Assembly (NCBI GenBank): GCA_032718475.1
Contig: JAUCBJ010002133.1
Span: 1 to 64,000 of the forward strand
Direction of reading: 5' to 3'
Source: Nemertoderma westbladi
Lineage: Eukaryota > Xenacoelomorpha > Nemertodermatida > Nemertodermatidae
DNA: 64,000 nucleotides
In this document: one piece after another, positions 24,601 through 32,100 of the stretch
Position numbering within the stretch: the stretch's first letter is position 1
Layout: every line of letters begins with the position of its first letter
Position numbers and translations under genes: made by a program
The notes under the pieces: model-generated
What the model was told of the DNA's origin: nothing
Databases searched by the model: none
Seen by the model: only the letters and a program-made list of their open reading frames with translations

Positions 24601-25079
24601 GGGGCCTCGGTCCCAAGGCGATGGAGAAGAAGAAGATGATCACGCAGGGCCTCCTGGGGAAGTACGGACATCTTAACGAACGGACTCCGACGGACTGGAG
24701 TCAACACACTACGGTGGCGGCCTCGAAGACGGACAAACCGACAGAGTCCGACGGACAGACAGTCGTGAAGCAGGAGTGGAAGAAGGGTAAACGGACTCGC
24801 TCGGAAGCGGAAATCAATTCGGAGGACTCCGTGGGCGAGGAAGAGCAGAGCGGTGATGTTGCGGAAGATATGGAGGGATCGCATAGAAAGGGGGGCGGGA
24901 AGAAAATCAAACAGGAGTTAACAGAGAACGGTGATGATTGTGCGGAAGAAACTACGAAAAAACATAAGAAAAAACATAAGAAACATACTGAGGAGGCCAT
25001 AGAAGAGCCGCGAGAGGAATCCGTTGTCAGCTCTGAGAAGAAGAAAAAGAAGAAGAAAGATAAGAACGTCACATTGTGA
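6568..25079 (+). CDS. DKC1: Dyskerin, H/ACA RNP pseudouridine synthase (six exons)
   Basis: Joined exons 6568-6675, 7398-7641, 7847-8023, 17553-17808, 18289-18458 and 24418-25079 give 1617 nt, or 538 codons plus stop; human dyskerin is 514 aa. All five introns are GT-AG and the phases match. Dyskerin is the catalytic subunit of nucleolar/Cajal-body H/ACA RNPs. It isomerises uridines in rRNA and snRNA and, in vertebrates, stabilises telomerase RNA. Recognisable blocks are the N-terminal dyskerin-like domain ([17 protein letters not shown]), the TruB catalytic block [12 protein letters not shown] with its Asp near residue 124, the GTYVRTL block, the PUA region ([26 protein letters not shown]) and a Lys-rich tail. 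The start ATG is followed by a Lys/Arg-rich N-terminus as in other animals. Introns 3 and 5 are swollen by repeats and a nested gene. Assignment is secure from conserved sequence. Confidence 0.97.
6676..7397 (+). other. DKC1 intron 1
   Basis: 722-bp intron, donor GTACGG, acceptor TTTCTTTCACCCAG. Contains CCGGTACCGG-type motifs (about 6890-6905 and 7105-7115, 7255-7270) that recur elsewhere in the window. No RNA gene recognised. Confidence 0.8.
7398..7641 (+). CDS. DKC1: DKC1 exon 2
   Basis: 81 codons plus one base. It encodes the dyskerin-like N-terminal domain and the start of the TruB domain: [36 protein letters not shown]. Donor G|GTAAAA splits the Gly codon of the catalytic GHSGTLDP block. 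Confidence 0.95.
7847..8023 (+). CDS. DKC1: DKC1 exon 3 (catalytic aspartate)
   Basis: Begins [13 protein letters not shown], with the pseudouridine-synthase nucleophile Asp, then [16 protein letters not shown] and the AIETLTG end. Acceptor AACAAACAG, donor G|GTTGGT, phase 1. Confidence 0.95.
8321..8348. repeat. Left arm of a 28-bp inverted repeat in DKC1 intron 3
   Basis: Reads CGGCCCTTTCATT, GT, AAAACCCAGTATC. The inverse complement, with CC in place of GT, lies at 17272-17299. Match is 26 of 28, and both arms also share the flanking TA(G/A). Confidence 0.8.
8632..9960 (-). pseudogene. Truncated non-LTR reverse transcriptase, antisense in DKC1 intron 3
   Basis: The - strand frame from about 9960 opens inside the RT domain: LIPLYKGKG, then YRGIALLS, box [15 protein letters not shown] near residue 86 of the 351-codon frame, [13 protein letters not shown], and the catalytic YADD near 176. 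The frame shifts near 9100. The C-terminal part continues in 8988-8632 with a Cys/His cluster ([17 protein letters not shown]...HYLEC), the usual zinc-knuckle end of such elements. The endonuclease end is absent, so this is a 5'-truncated, frameshifted, dead copy. It differs from the LINE copies at 1.5 kb and 47 kb and belongs to another family. Confidence 0.85.
10447..10452 (-). terminator. Candidate polyadenylation signal for the nested 845-aa gene
   Basis: AATAAA on the - strand, about 60 bp past the stop at 10511. Position suits 3'-end formation, but a single hexamer in AT-rich DNA is weak evidence. Confidence 0.4.
10511..13048 (-). CDS. Intronless protein with four cold-shock-domain-like modules, nested in DKC1 intron 3
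   Basis: 845 codons without an intron, on the strand opposite to the host gene. Residues 1-170 are helical, with charged/leucine periodicity suggesting coiled coil. Residues ~240-415 are Pro/Gln/His-rich tandem repeats of 41 aa ([16 protein letters not shown]...). The C-terminal half has four related modules starting near 444, 537, 663 and 761. Each opens T-Y-x-G, followed by a glycine or aromatic before I-x-P and ending V-x-F-x...A-x-W/V. The first (GHCEY...WGHIKP...VGDAVIF) looks like a diverged cold-shock (OB) fold, which binds single-stranded RNA or DNA, as in multi-CSD proteins such as UNR/CSDE1. The fold call is inference. A poly-Asn tract near 555 comes from an AAC/AAT microsatellite. 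The ATG 45 bp below a TATATA box and the AATAAA past the stop suggest a self-contained gene, possibly a retrogene. Confidence 0.8.
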   Translation of the reverse strand: MAANHNVASNLDVGLVDQFSKMKEIYSTRLDINCTSKLQEIENKLTLVNANYTRFLTFIEEKCNSLSDFAKEANLNKLHKTLEMIVEKQIDILQKHINYYYFSTSLPCSEINHLQNLYTLGSDLDSFVEKLTSELLEEAASIIQITPKELTQILRSRCNFKREWFLGPVKSQPSVQHELNTSSVQAEEPASRPYYNPPPPTNIPHNVLQEGHQTLLCHAIPNTNMIRMQTPVVHQTQHIQSGLFQTHHVEQGMEQYHQFPLPPIIRGTIQPVPSQSANYMQSGLFQTHHVQQEMEQYHQFPLPPIIRGTIQPVPSQSANYMQSGLFQTHHVQQGMEQYHQLPLPPIIHGTIKPVPSQSAKYMEGGLFQPHNVQQGVEQSQPFLQPQGTTLSPLSPINPGPIQLGPCQSDHLHIGVLQSQHTQLDHKKMHLAISSEEGCIMNENETYSGHCEYIDVQQKWGHIKPTKLSKTVVFFRTLKVHSNGYLLSLQVGDAVIFQCKRARDSNKPYAYEATWVSVQGEDACCSGRSYEKPILEEDTTYLGCCIFYSGIKKYGYIRPLLDNNNNNNNNNNDNNNQFLCDCHSIQFTRTKIHMNIYRWLRNLQDRDILFQYKYDSIGKRCATCVTLPDDTSCQVARDINMRQKDAANIVHRGPVNGDILKEGETYHGRVQLIGENFWLIIPKVNGVELCDCFSMRTRRSSIHINGHRKSLKNGAHVKFRFITQSGRSRASIVTVAWDFNCRAAQMVNEGSGEIANELDVTETYNGMFHYHHEYDTEYSEYYGVIIPKIYGSELCKCYEIYVHRKDTTIIDKVQVIFDMKAHPVKFQFQHKEAENNKRVATWMEFI
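11330..11370. repeat. Trinucleotide repeat encoding poly-Asn
   Basis: GTT/ATT triplets in the + strand read as a run of about 14 Asn with one Asp in the antisense gene, inserted in the second cold-shock-like module between its strands. Likely length-polymorphic. Confidence 0.8.
13091..13100 (-). promoter_or_regulatory. TATA box of the nested 845-aa gene
   Basis: CTATATATAG, palindromic and so readable on the - strand, lies about 45 bp upstream of the ATG at 13048. This would place initiation near 13065 with a very short leader. Confidence 0.5.
13243..13500. repeat. GTGGGGCGAG-family repeat, single-monomer copy
   Basis: GTGGGGCGAGCGACGAAAG at about 13278 is followed by a CTGT-rich stretch and AAACTTGGTACACATGTAG. 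The same lead sequence occurs at 37237 and 61858. The copy sits between direct repeats of TTCTAGAACACATTTT with TAGCTAGT (about 13243 and 13453). Confidence 0.55.
14155..15060. repeat. Hexamer satellite (CCTACA/CCTACG)n
   Basis: About 900 bp of alternating CCTACA and CCTACG with sporadic CCCTGC and CCTATG variants. Long frames reading Thr-Pro and Tyr-Ala repeats on the + strand are artefacts of the periodicity. It lies in dyskerin intron 3. Confidence 0.95.
15526..16170. mobile_element. Solo LTR inserted in the RT catalytic box
   Basis: 645 bp beginning TGGGACGGGATC and ending CCGCTTACA, that is TG...CA, flanked by the 5-bp direct repeat AATTA (15521-15525 and 16171-16175). TG/CA ends and a 5-bp target duplication are the hallmarks of LTR retrotransposons such as Ty3/Gypsy or BEL. 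A TATAAAA lies near 15655, a poly-C tract at 16038-16055 and a strong hairpin at 16057-16107. There is no internal coding region, so this is a solo LTR left by recombination. Orientation not determined. Confidence 0.8.
16057..16107. repeat. Perfect hairpin within the solo LTR
   Basis: ATACGAGATTA and TAATCTCGTAT form an 11-bp stem around ATATTGG, extended after a small bulge by ATGTTGG/CCAACAT. It lies beside the poly-C tract and could be an RNA structure in the LTR transcript. Confidence 0.7.
17000..17302. repeat. GAGATACTGGGTTTT sub-repeats and right arm of the intron-3 inverted repeat
   Basis: Four spaced copies of GAGATAC(T/A)(G/C)GGTTTT (near 17036, 17101, 17152 and 17270). The last, with GGAATGAAAGGGCCG (17272-17299), is the right arm matching 8321-8348. 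Subterminal repeats of the terminal motif are common at the ends of DNA transposons. Confidence 0.7.
17553..17808 (+). CDS. DKC1: DKC1 exon 4
   Basis: Phase 1 in, phase 2 out. Encodes [24 protein letters not shown], the TruB block [11 protein letters not shown] and [21 protein letters not shown]. Donor AC|GTAAGT. This exon is clearly richer in GC than the intron around it. Confidence 0.95.
17809..18288 (+). other. DKC1 intron 4
   Basis: 480-bp intron, GTAAGT...CCAATAG. Contains GAGGAAA(A/G)GT-type short repeats near 18105-18175. No RNA gene recognised. Confidence 0.85.
18289..18458 (+). CDS. DKC1: DKC1 exon 5
   Basis: Encodes [28 protein letters not shown] and the start of the PUA domain ([18 protein letters not shown]). 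Phase 2 in, phase 1 out, donor G|GTTACT. Confidence 0.95.
18565..19150. repeat. 15-bp minisatellite (GACCCGGACAATTCC)n
   Basis: About 39 units of 15 bp, almost without indels, so all six frames stay open. The + frame reads RTIPT and the - frame VGIVR. This is satellite DNA in dyskerin intron 5, not a gene. Three more units lie at 19447-19490. Confidence 0.95.
19600..20500 (+). repeat. 53-bp minisatellite, left arm
   Basis: About 17 units of 53 bp with the core TTGGATCCGGAATGGAGTGT then AAAAC(A/G)CGGATTTACGTTAATTACCAAG. The first units are the most diverged, at the outer side. Confidence 0.95.
20558..20755 (-). CDS. Small 65-aa ORF in the core of the inverted-repeat structure
   Basis: Opens [20 protein letters not shown], passes through a Ser/Thr/Pro-rich middle and ends in a Lys-rich tail ([14 protein letters not shown]). 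No family recognised. The sequence is not low-complexity and has plausible coding character, with an acidic N-terminus and basic C-terminus. A TATTTAAGG motif about 85 bp upstream (20834-20845, -) could be a TATA box. It could be a whole small gene, the first exon of a longer one, or an element-borne ORF. Confidence 0.45.
   Translation of the reverse strand: MDDSDDFVKVPFTGFVIPSPTNDTAIVEPLELTTQTSCTPSPEKKKPGKSASQEKLLKNNKHCTN
21260..22380 (-). repeat. 53-bp minisatellite, right (inverted) arm
   Basis: About 20 units that are the inverse complement of the left arm (TTACACTCCATTCCGGATCC core). Ends pass into diverged GGATCCGGATCC-rich sequence to 22425. Confidence 0.95.
22480..23165. other. Intron DNA without recognised features
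   Basis: AT-rich part of dyskerin intron 5; no repeat or coding signal seen. Confidence 0.6.
23177..24058. mobile_element. 882-bp hAT-like non-autonomous DNA element
   Basis: Perfect 18-bp terminal inverted repeats TAGAGTTGAAACAGAGAC (23177-23194) and GTCTCTGTTTCAACTCTA (24041-24058). They are flanked by near-identical 9-bp direct repeats GGTGCTCTG (23168-23176) and GATGCTCTG (24059-24067). The TAGAG end fits hAT-type termini. Subterminal GGTCTCTGG/TCTCTGG motifs occur at both ends. No transposase ORF, so it would move only with help. Sits in dyskerin intron 5. Confidence 0.8.
24160..24220 (+). repeat. tRNA-like sequence (SINE head or tRNA pseudogene)
   Basis: GGATGGTTAGCCGAGTG followed by GTCTAACCTGGAGGTC and AGTTCGATCCC gives an A-box-like and a B-box-like block spaced as in a tRNA. 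The T-arm and acceptor stems do not pair properly. Best read as a tRNA-derived SINE promoter or dead tRNA about 200 bp before dyskerin exon 6. Confidence 0.5.
24418..25079 (+). CDS. DKC1: DKC1 exon 6 (PUA end and Lys-rich tail)
   Basis: Acceptor CATCTTCTAG|G. Encodes [32 protein letters not shown], the strongly conserved [20 protein letters not shown] block, then a poorly conserved tail with [10 protein letters not shown] and KKKKKKKDK, expected nucleolar targeting signals. TGA at 25077-25079. Confidence 0.95.
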
Positions 25080-25770
25080 TGTTATTGGTTAATAAGATAT
25101 GACGTCATGTCTATTTAATATGCCAACGACAGTCAGAATGCGACAGTAATTGAACGCAGTCGAGATTTATTGCAATACGCTAGATCGGCTAGTACGCTAT
25201 GGACTATTTATGAAGAATAATTTCATGGTTATAATTTAGAATCAATTTGTTTGGTGAATAGATTGTTTGGATTAAAGTGTCATGAACAATGTGGTGACAG
25301 GAGTTGAATCAGGATTTAGAGACAATGTGCAGTCCTGTAATAGGAAGACGGCAGTATTAAATACATTATCTATATTATGGATGGACAGAGTCACCCTTGT
25401 AGGATAAACTAAATAACTTAGAAAACAATGTGAACTCATTTATGTTCGGGAAAATATTTTTATGCCTTCCTAGGACTGCAGTCAATTATGGTATTTTTTA
25501 TCCATAAATTTAATGATTATTTTTAATTGCTTTTGTTCTTTTTATTTAGCTAACAAAAATGGAATATTTTGGAACGTGAAATTGTGTTTATTTTCTAAGA
25601 AAAATAGCATTAGTTGCTGATAGCGTAGAAGTTATTCGTGGAGTTGGGTTATTCGTGGAGTTGGGAGTTATTGGGGGACAGCGTTATTAGTTCCACGTCG
25701 TATAACCGGTATCATATCGCCGTGACAGAGCCAGAGAGACAGGGAGGTTACAGTGGCACATTATTCTAAT
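25080..25770 (+). other. DKC1 3' region
   Basis: Probable 3' UTR and flank. An ATTAAA lies near 25355 as one candidate polyadenylation signal; no AATAAA stands out close to the stop. A TGACGTCA palindrome occurs at 25099-25106. Confidence 0.4.
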
Positions 25771-26132
25771 TTCTAACCAAAACAATAAACTAAACCCAAT
25801 ACAACAAAAGGTTACAGTTGTTTAGTCGAAAGCCCCCCCCCCCCCCCCCCCCCCTATGCTCCACCAATTATGAACCCCAGGACGAAATACGCATAAAAAT
25901 TGTTTTTGTATTTTTGTCTGGGGTTTGTATCTGCTAGCAGGTTTTTTCCGTTGTTCACAGTATTGATTGACCCCCCCTCCCCATGTTTCCATTTCTTTTC
26001 ACTCGATTTGATGTCAGTACGTGCATTATACTAGCTACCGGGGTAGCTAATGTAACTGCCATCTGCTACACAGCCTAACAACATTAGTATACTCACCACT
26101 GGTGCTGCTTACTCCTGCTGCTCTACAGTTTT
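25771..26132. repeat. Poly-C tract and stray satellite unit beside the 66-bp array
   Basis: CTAACCAAAACAATAAAC near 25778 is an inverted, diverged relative of the 66-bp monomer. It is followed by AAAGGTTACAG and a run of about 22 C (25833-25854). A second C-rich tract lies at 25972. Confidence 0.6.
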
Positions 26133-29100
26133 TGTTCCTTTCCATCAATTGAATAATATCGTTTGTTGTTTTGGTTAGAAAGCCGGTCTATGTAACCTGT
26201 TCCTTTTCCCTCAATTGAATAATATCGTTTGTTGTCTTGGTTAGAAAGCCGGTCTATGTAACCTGTTCCTTTTCCCTCAATTGAATAATATCGCTTATTG
26301 TTTTGGTTAGAAAGCCGTCTATGTAACCTGTTCCTTTTCCCTCAATTGAATAATATCGTTTGTTGTTTTGGTTAGAAAGCCGGTCTATGTAACCTGTTCC
26401 TTTTCCCTCAATTGAATAATATCGTTTGTTGTCTTGGTTAGAAAGCCGGTCTATGTAACCTGTTCCTTTTCCCTCAATTGAATAATATCGTTTGTTGTTT
26501 TGGTTAGAAAGCCGGTCTATGTAACCTGTTCCTTTTCCCTCAATTGAACAATATCGTTTATTGTTTTGGTTAGAAAGCCGGTCTATGGAACCTGTTCCTT
26601 TTCCCTCAATTGAATAATTGAATAATATCGTTTGTTGTTTTGGTTAGAAAGCCGGTCTATGTAACCTGTTCCTTTTCCCTCAATTGAATAATATCGTTTG
26701 TTGTTTTGGTTAGAAAGCCGGTCTATGTAACCTGTTCCTTTTCCCTCAATTGAACAATATCGTTTATTGTTTTGGTTAGAAAGCCGGTCTATGTAACCTG
26801 TTCCTTTTCCCTCAATTGAATAATATCGTTTGTTGTTTTGGTTAGAAAAGCCGGTCTATGTAACCTGTTCCTTTTCCCTCAATTGAATAATATCGTTTGT
26901 TGTTTAGGTTAGAAAAGCCGGTCTATGTAACCTGTTCCCTTTCCCTCAATTGAACAATATCGTTTGTTGTTTTGGTTAGAAAACCGGTCTATGTAACCTG
27001 TTCCTTTTCTCTCAATTGTACAATATAGTTTATTGTTTTGGTTAGAAAAGCCGGTCGATGTAACCTGTTCCTTTTCCCTCAATTGTACAATATCGTTTAT
27101 TGTTTTGGTTAGAAAAGCCGGTCGATGTAACCTGTTCCTTTTCCCTCAATTGAACAATATCGTTTATTGTTTTGGTTAGAAAAGCCGGTCTATGTAACCT
27201 GTTCCTTTTCCCTCAATTGTACAATATCGTTTAATGTTTTCGTTAGAAAACCGGTCTGTGTAACCTGTTCCTTTTCCCTCAATTGTACAATATCGTTTAT
27301 TGTATTGGTTAGAAAAGCCGGTCTATGTAACCTGTTCCTTTTCCCTCAATTGAACAATATCGTTTATTGCTTTGGTTAGAAAACCGGTCTAAGTAACCTG
27401 TTCCTTTTCCCTCAATTGTACAATATCGTTTATTGTATTGGTTAGAAAAGCCGGTCTATGTAACCTGTTCCTTTTCCCTCAATTGTACAATATCGTTTAA
27501 TGTTTTGGTTAGAAAACCGGTCTGTGTAACCTGTTCCTTTTCCCTCAATTGTACAATATCGTTTATTGTATTGGTTAGAAAAGCCGGTCGATGTAACCTG
27601 TTCCTTTTCCCTCAATTGAACAATATCGTTTATTGTTTTGGTTAGAAAAGCCGGTCTATGTAACCTGTTCCTTTTCCCTCAATTGTACAATATCGTTTAA
27701 TGTTTTGGTTAGAAAACCGGTCTGTGTAACCTGTTCCTTTTCCCTCAATTGTACAATATCGTTTATTGTATTAGTTAGAAAAGCCGGTCTATGTAACCTG
27801 TTCCTTTTCCCTCAATTGAACAATATCGTTTATTGCTTTGGTTTGAAAACCGGTCTAAGTAACCTGTTCCTTTTCCCTCAATTGTACAATATCGTTTAAT
27901 GTTTTGGTTAAAAAACCGGTCTAAGTAACCTGTTCCTTTTCCCTCAATTGTACAATATCGTTTATTGTTTTGGTTAGAAAAGCCGGTCTATGTAACCTGT
28001 TCCTTTTCCCTCAATTTTACAATATCGTTTAATGTTTTGGTTAGAAAACCGGTCTGTGTAACCTGTTCCTTTTCCCTCAATTGTACAATATCGTTTATTG
28101 TATTGGTTAGAAAAGCCGGTCTATGTAACTTGTTCCTTTTCCCTCAATTGAACAATATCGTTTATTGCTTTGGTTAGAAAACCGGTCTGTGTAACCTGTT
28201 CCTTTTCCCTCAATTGTACAATATCGCTTATTGTTTTTGTTAGAAGAGTCGGTCTATGTAACCTGTTCCATTTCCCTCAATTCTACAATATCATTTAATG
28301 TTTTGGTTAGAAAGCCGGTCTAAGTAACCTGTTCCTTTTCCCTCAATTGTACAATATCGCTTATTGTTTTGGTTAGAAAAGCCGGTCTATGTAACCTGTT
28401 CCTTTTCCCTCAATTGAACAATATTGTTTTGGTTAGGAAGCCGGTCTATGTAACCTGTTCCTTTTCCCTCAATTGAATAATATCGTTTAATATCGCTTGT
28501 TGTTTTGGTTAGAAAGCCGGTCTATGTAACCTGTTCCTTTTCCCTCATTTGAATAATATCGTTTGTTGTTTTGGTTAGAAAAGCCGGTCTATGTAACCTG
28601 TTCCTTTTCCTCAATTGAATAATATCGTTTGTTGTTTTGGTTACAAAGACAGCCGGTCTATGTAACCTGTTCCTTTCCCTCAATTGAACAATATCGTTTA
28701 TTGTTTTGGTTAGAAAGCCGGTCTATGTGACCTGTTCCTTTTCCCTCAATTGAATAATATCGTTTGTTGTTTTGGTTAGAAAGCCGGTCTATGTAACCTG
28801 TTCCTTTTCCCTCAATTGAATAATATCGTTTGTTGTCTTGGTTAGAAAGCCGGTCTATGTAACCTGTTCCTTTTCCCTCAATTGAATAATATCGCTTATT
28901 GTTTTGGTTAGAAAGCCGTCTATGTAACCTGTTCCTTTTCCCTCAGTTGAATAATATCGTTTGTTGTTTTGGTTAGAAAGCCGGTCTATGTAACCTGTTC
29001 CTTTTCCCTCAATTGAATAATATCGTTTGTTGTCTTGGTTAGAAAGCCGGTCTATGTAACCTGTTCCTTTTCCCTCAATTGAATAATAATATCGTTTGTT

Positions 29101-32100
29101 GTTTTGGTTAGAAAGCCGGTCTATGTAACCTGTTCCTTTTCCCTCAATTGAACAATATCGTTTATTGTTTTGGTTAGAAAGCCGGTCTATGGAACCTGTT
29201 CCTTTTCCCTCAATTGAATAATATCGTTTGTTGTTTTGGTTAGAAAGCCGGTCTATGTAACCTGTTCCTTTTCCCTCAATTGAATAATATCGTTTGTTGT
29301 TTAGGTTAGAAAAGCCGGTCTATGTAACCTGTTCCCTTTCCCTCAATTGAACAATATCGTTTGTTGTTTTGGTTAGAAAACCTGTCTATGTAACCTGTTC
29401 CTTTTCTCTCAATTGTACAATATAGTTTATTGTTTTGGTTAGAAAAGCCGGTCGATGTAACCTGTTCCTTTTCCCTCAATTGTACAATATCGTTTATTGT
29501 TTTGGTTAGAAAAGCCGGTCGATGTAACCTGTTCCTTTTCCCTCAATTGAACAATATCGTTTATTGTTTTGGTTAGAAAAGCCGGTCTATGTAACCTGTT
29601 CCTTTTCCCTCAATTGTACAATATCGTTTAATGTTTTGGTTAGAAAACCGGTCTGTGTAACCTGTTCCTTTTCCCTCAATTGTACAATATCGTTTATTGT
29701 ATTGGTTAGAAAAGCCGGTCTATGTAACCTGATCCTTTTCCCTCAATTGAACAATATCGTTTATTGTTTTGGTTAGAAAACCGGTCTAAGTAACCTGTTC
29801 CTTTTCCCTCAATTGTACAATATCGTTTATTGTATTGGTTAGAAAAGCCGGTCTATGTAACCTGTTCCTTTTCCCTCAATTGTACAATATCGTTTAATGT
29901 TTTGGTTAGAAAACCGGTCTGTGTAACCTGTTCCTTTTCCCTCAATTGTACAATATCGTTTATTGTATTGGTTAGAAAAGCCGGTCTATGTAACCTGATC
30001 CTTTTCCCTCAATTGAACAATATCGTTTATTGCTTTGGTTAGATAACCGGTCTAAGTAACCTGTTCCTTTTCCCTCAATTGTACAATATCGTTTATTGTA
30101 TTGGTTAGAAAAGCCGGTCTATGTAACCTGTTCCTTTTCCCTCAATTGTACAATATCGTTTAATGTTTTGGTTAGAAAACCGGTCTGTGTAACCTGTTCC
30201 TTTTCCCTCAATTGTACAATATCGTTTATTGTATTGGTTAGAAAAGCCGGTCGATGTAACCTGTTCCTTTTCCCTCAATTGAACAATATCGCTTATTGTT
30301 TTGGTTAGAAAGCCGTCTATGTAACCTGTTCCTTTTCCCTCAATTGAATAATATCGTTTGTTGTTTTGGTTAGAAAGCCGGTCTATGTAACCTGTTCCTT
30401 TTCCCTCAATTGAATAATATCGTTTGTTGTCTTGGTTAGAAAGCCGGTCTATGTAACCTGTTCCTTTTCCCTCAATTGAATAATATCGGTTGTTGTTTTG
30501 GTTAGAAAGCCGGTCTATGTAACCTGTTCCTTTTCCCTCAATTGAACAATATCGTTTATTGTTTTGGTTAGAAAGCCGGTCTATGGAACCTGTTCCTTTT
30601 CCCTCAATTGAATAATATCGTTTGTTGTTTTGGTTAGAAAGCCGGTCTATGTAACCTGTTCCTTTTCCCTCAATTGAATAATATCGTTTGTTGTTTAGGT
30701 TAGAAAAGCCGGTCTATGTAACCTGTTCCCTTTCCCTCAATTGAACAATATCGTTTGTTGTTTTGGTTAGAAAACCGGTCTGTGTAACCTGTTCCTTTTC
30801 CCTCAATTGTACAATATCGTTTATTGTATTGGTTAGAAAAGCCGGTCGATGTAACCTGTTCCTTTTCCCTCAATTGAACAATATCGCTTATTGTTTTGGT
30901 TAGAAAGCCGTCTATGTAACCTGTTCCTTTTCCCTCAATTGAATAATATCGTTTGTTGTTTTGGTTAGAAAGCCGGTCTATGTAACCTGTTCCTTTTCCC
31001 TCAATTGAATAATATCGTTTGTTGTCTTGGTTAGAAAGCCGGTCTATGTAACCTGTTCCTTTTCCCTCAATTGAATAATATCGTTTGTTGTTTTGGTTAG
31101 AAAGCCGGTCTATGTAACCTGTTCCTTTTCCCTCAATTGAACAATATCGCTTATTGTTTTGGTTAGAAAGCCGTCTATGTAACCTGTTCCTTTTCCCTCA
31201 ATTGAATAATATCGTTTGTTGTTTTGGTTAGAAAGCCGGTCTATGTAACCTGTTCCTTTTCCCTCAATTGAACAATATCGTTTATTGTTTTGGTTAGAAA
31301 GCCGGTCTATGGAACCTGTTCCTTTTCCCTCAATTGAATAATATCGTTTGTTGTTTTGGTTAGAAAAGCCGGTCGATGTAACCTGTTCCTTTTCCCTCAA
31401 TTGAACAATATCGTTTATTGTTTTGGTTAGAAAAGCCGGTCTATGTAACCTGTTCCTTTTCCCTCAATTGTACAATATCGTTTAATGTTTTGGTTAGAAA
31501 ACCGGTCTGTGTAACCTGTTCCTTTTCCCTCAATTGTACAATATCGTTTATTGTATTGGTTAGAAAAGCCGGTCTATGTAACCTGTTCCTTTTCCCTCAA
31601 TTGAACAATATCGTTTATTGCTTTGGTTAGAAAACCGGTGTAAGTAACCTGTTCCTTTTCCCTCAATTGTACAATATCGTTTAATGTTTTGGTTAGAAAA
31701 CCGGTCTGTGTAACCTGTTCCTTTTCCCTCAATTGTACAATATCGTTTATTGTATTGGTTAGAAAAGCCGGTCTATGTAACCTGTTCCTTTTCCCTCAAT
31801 TGAACAATATCGTTTATTGCTTTGGTTAGAAAACCGGTCTAAGTAACCTGTTCCTTTTCCTTCAATTGTACAATATCGTTTAATGTTTTGGTTAGAAAAC
31901 CGGTCTAAGTAACCTGTTCCTTTTCCCTCAATTGTACAATATCGTTTATTGTTTTGGTTAGAAAAGCCGGTCTATGTAACCTGTTCCTTTTCCCTCAATT
32001 TTACAATATCGTTTAATGTTTTATTTAGAAAACCGGTCTGTGTAACCTGTTCCTTTTCCCTCAATTGTACAATATCGTTTATTGTATTGGTTAGAAAAGC

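Noticed and set aside
24414-25072. Antisense frames opposite dyskerin exon 6
   Set aside because: Mirror of a GC-rich, codon-biased conserved exon; Phe/Ser/Cys-rich, no independent support.
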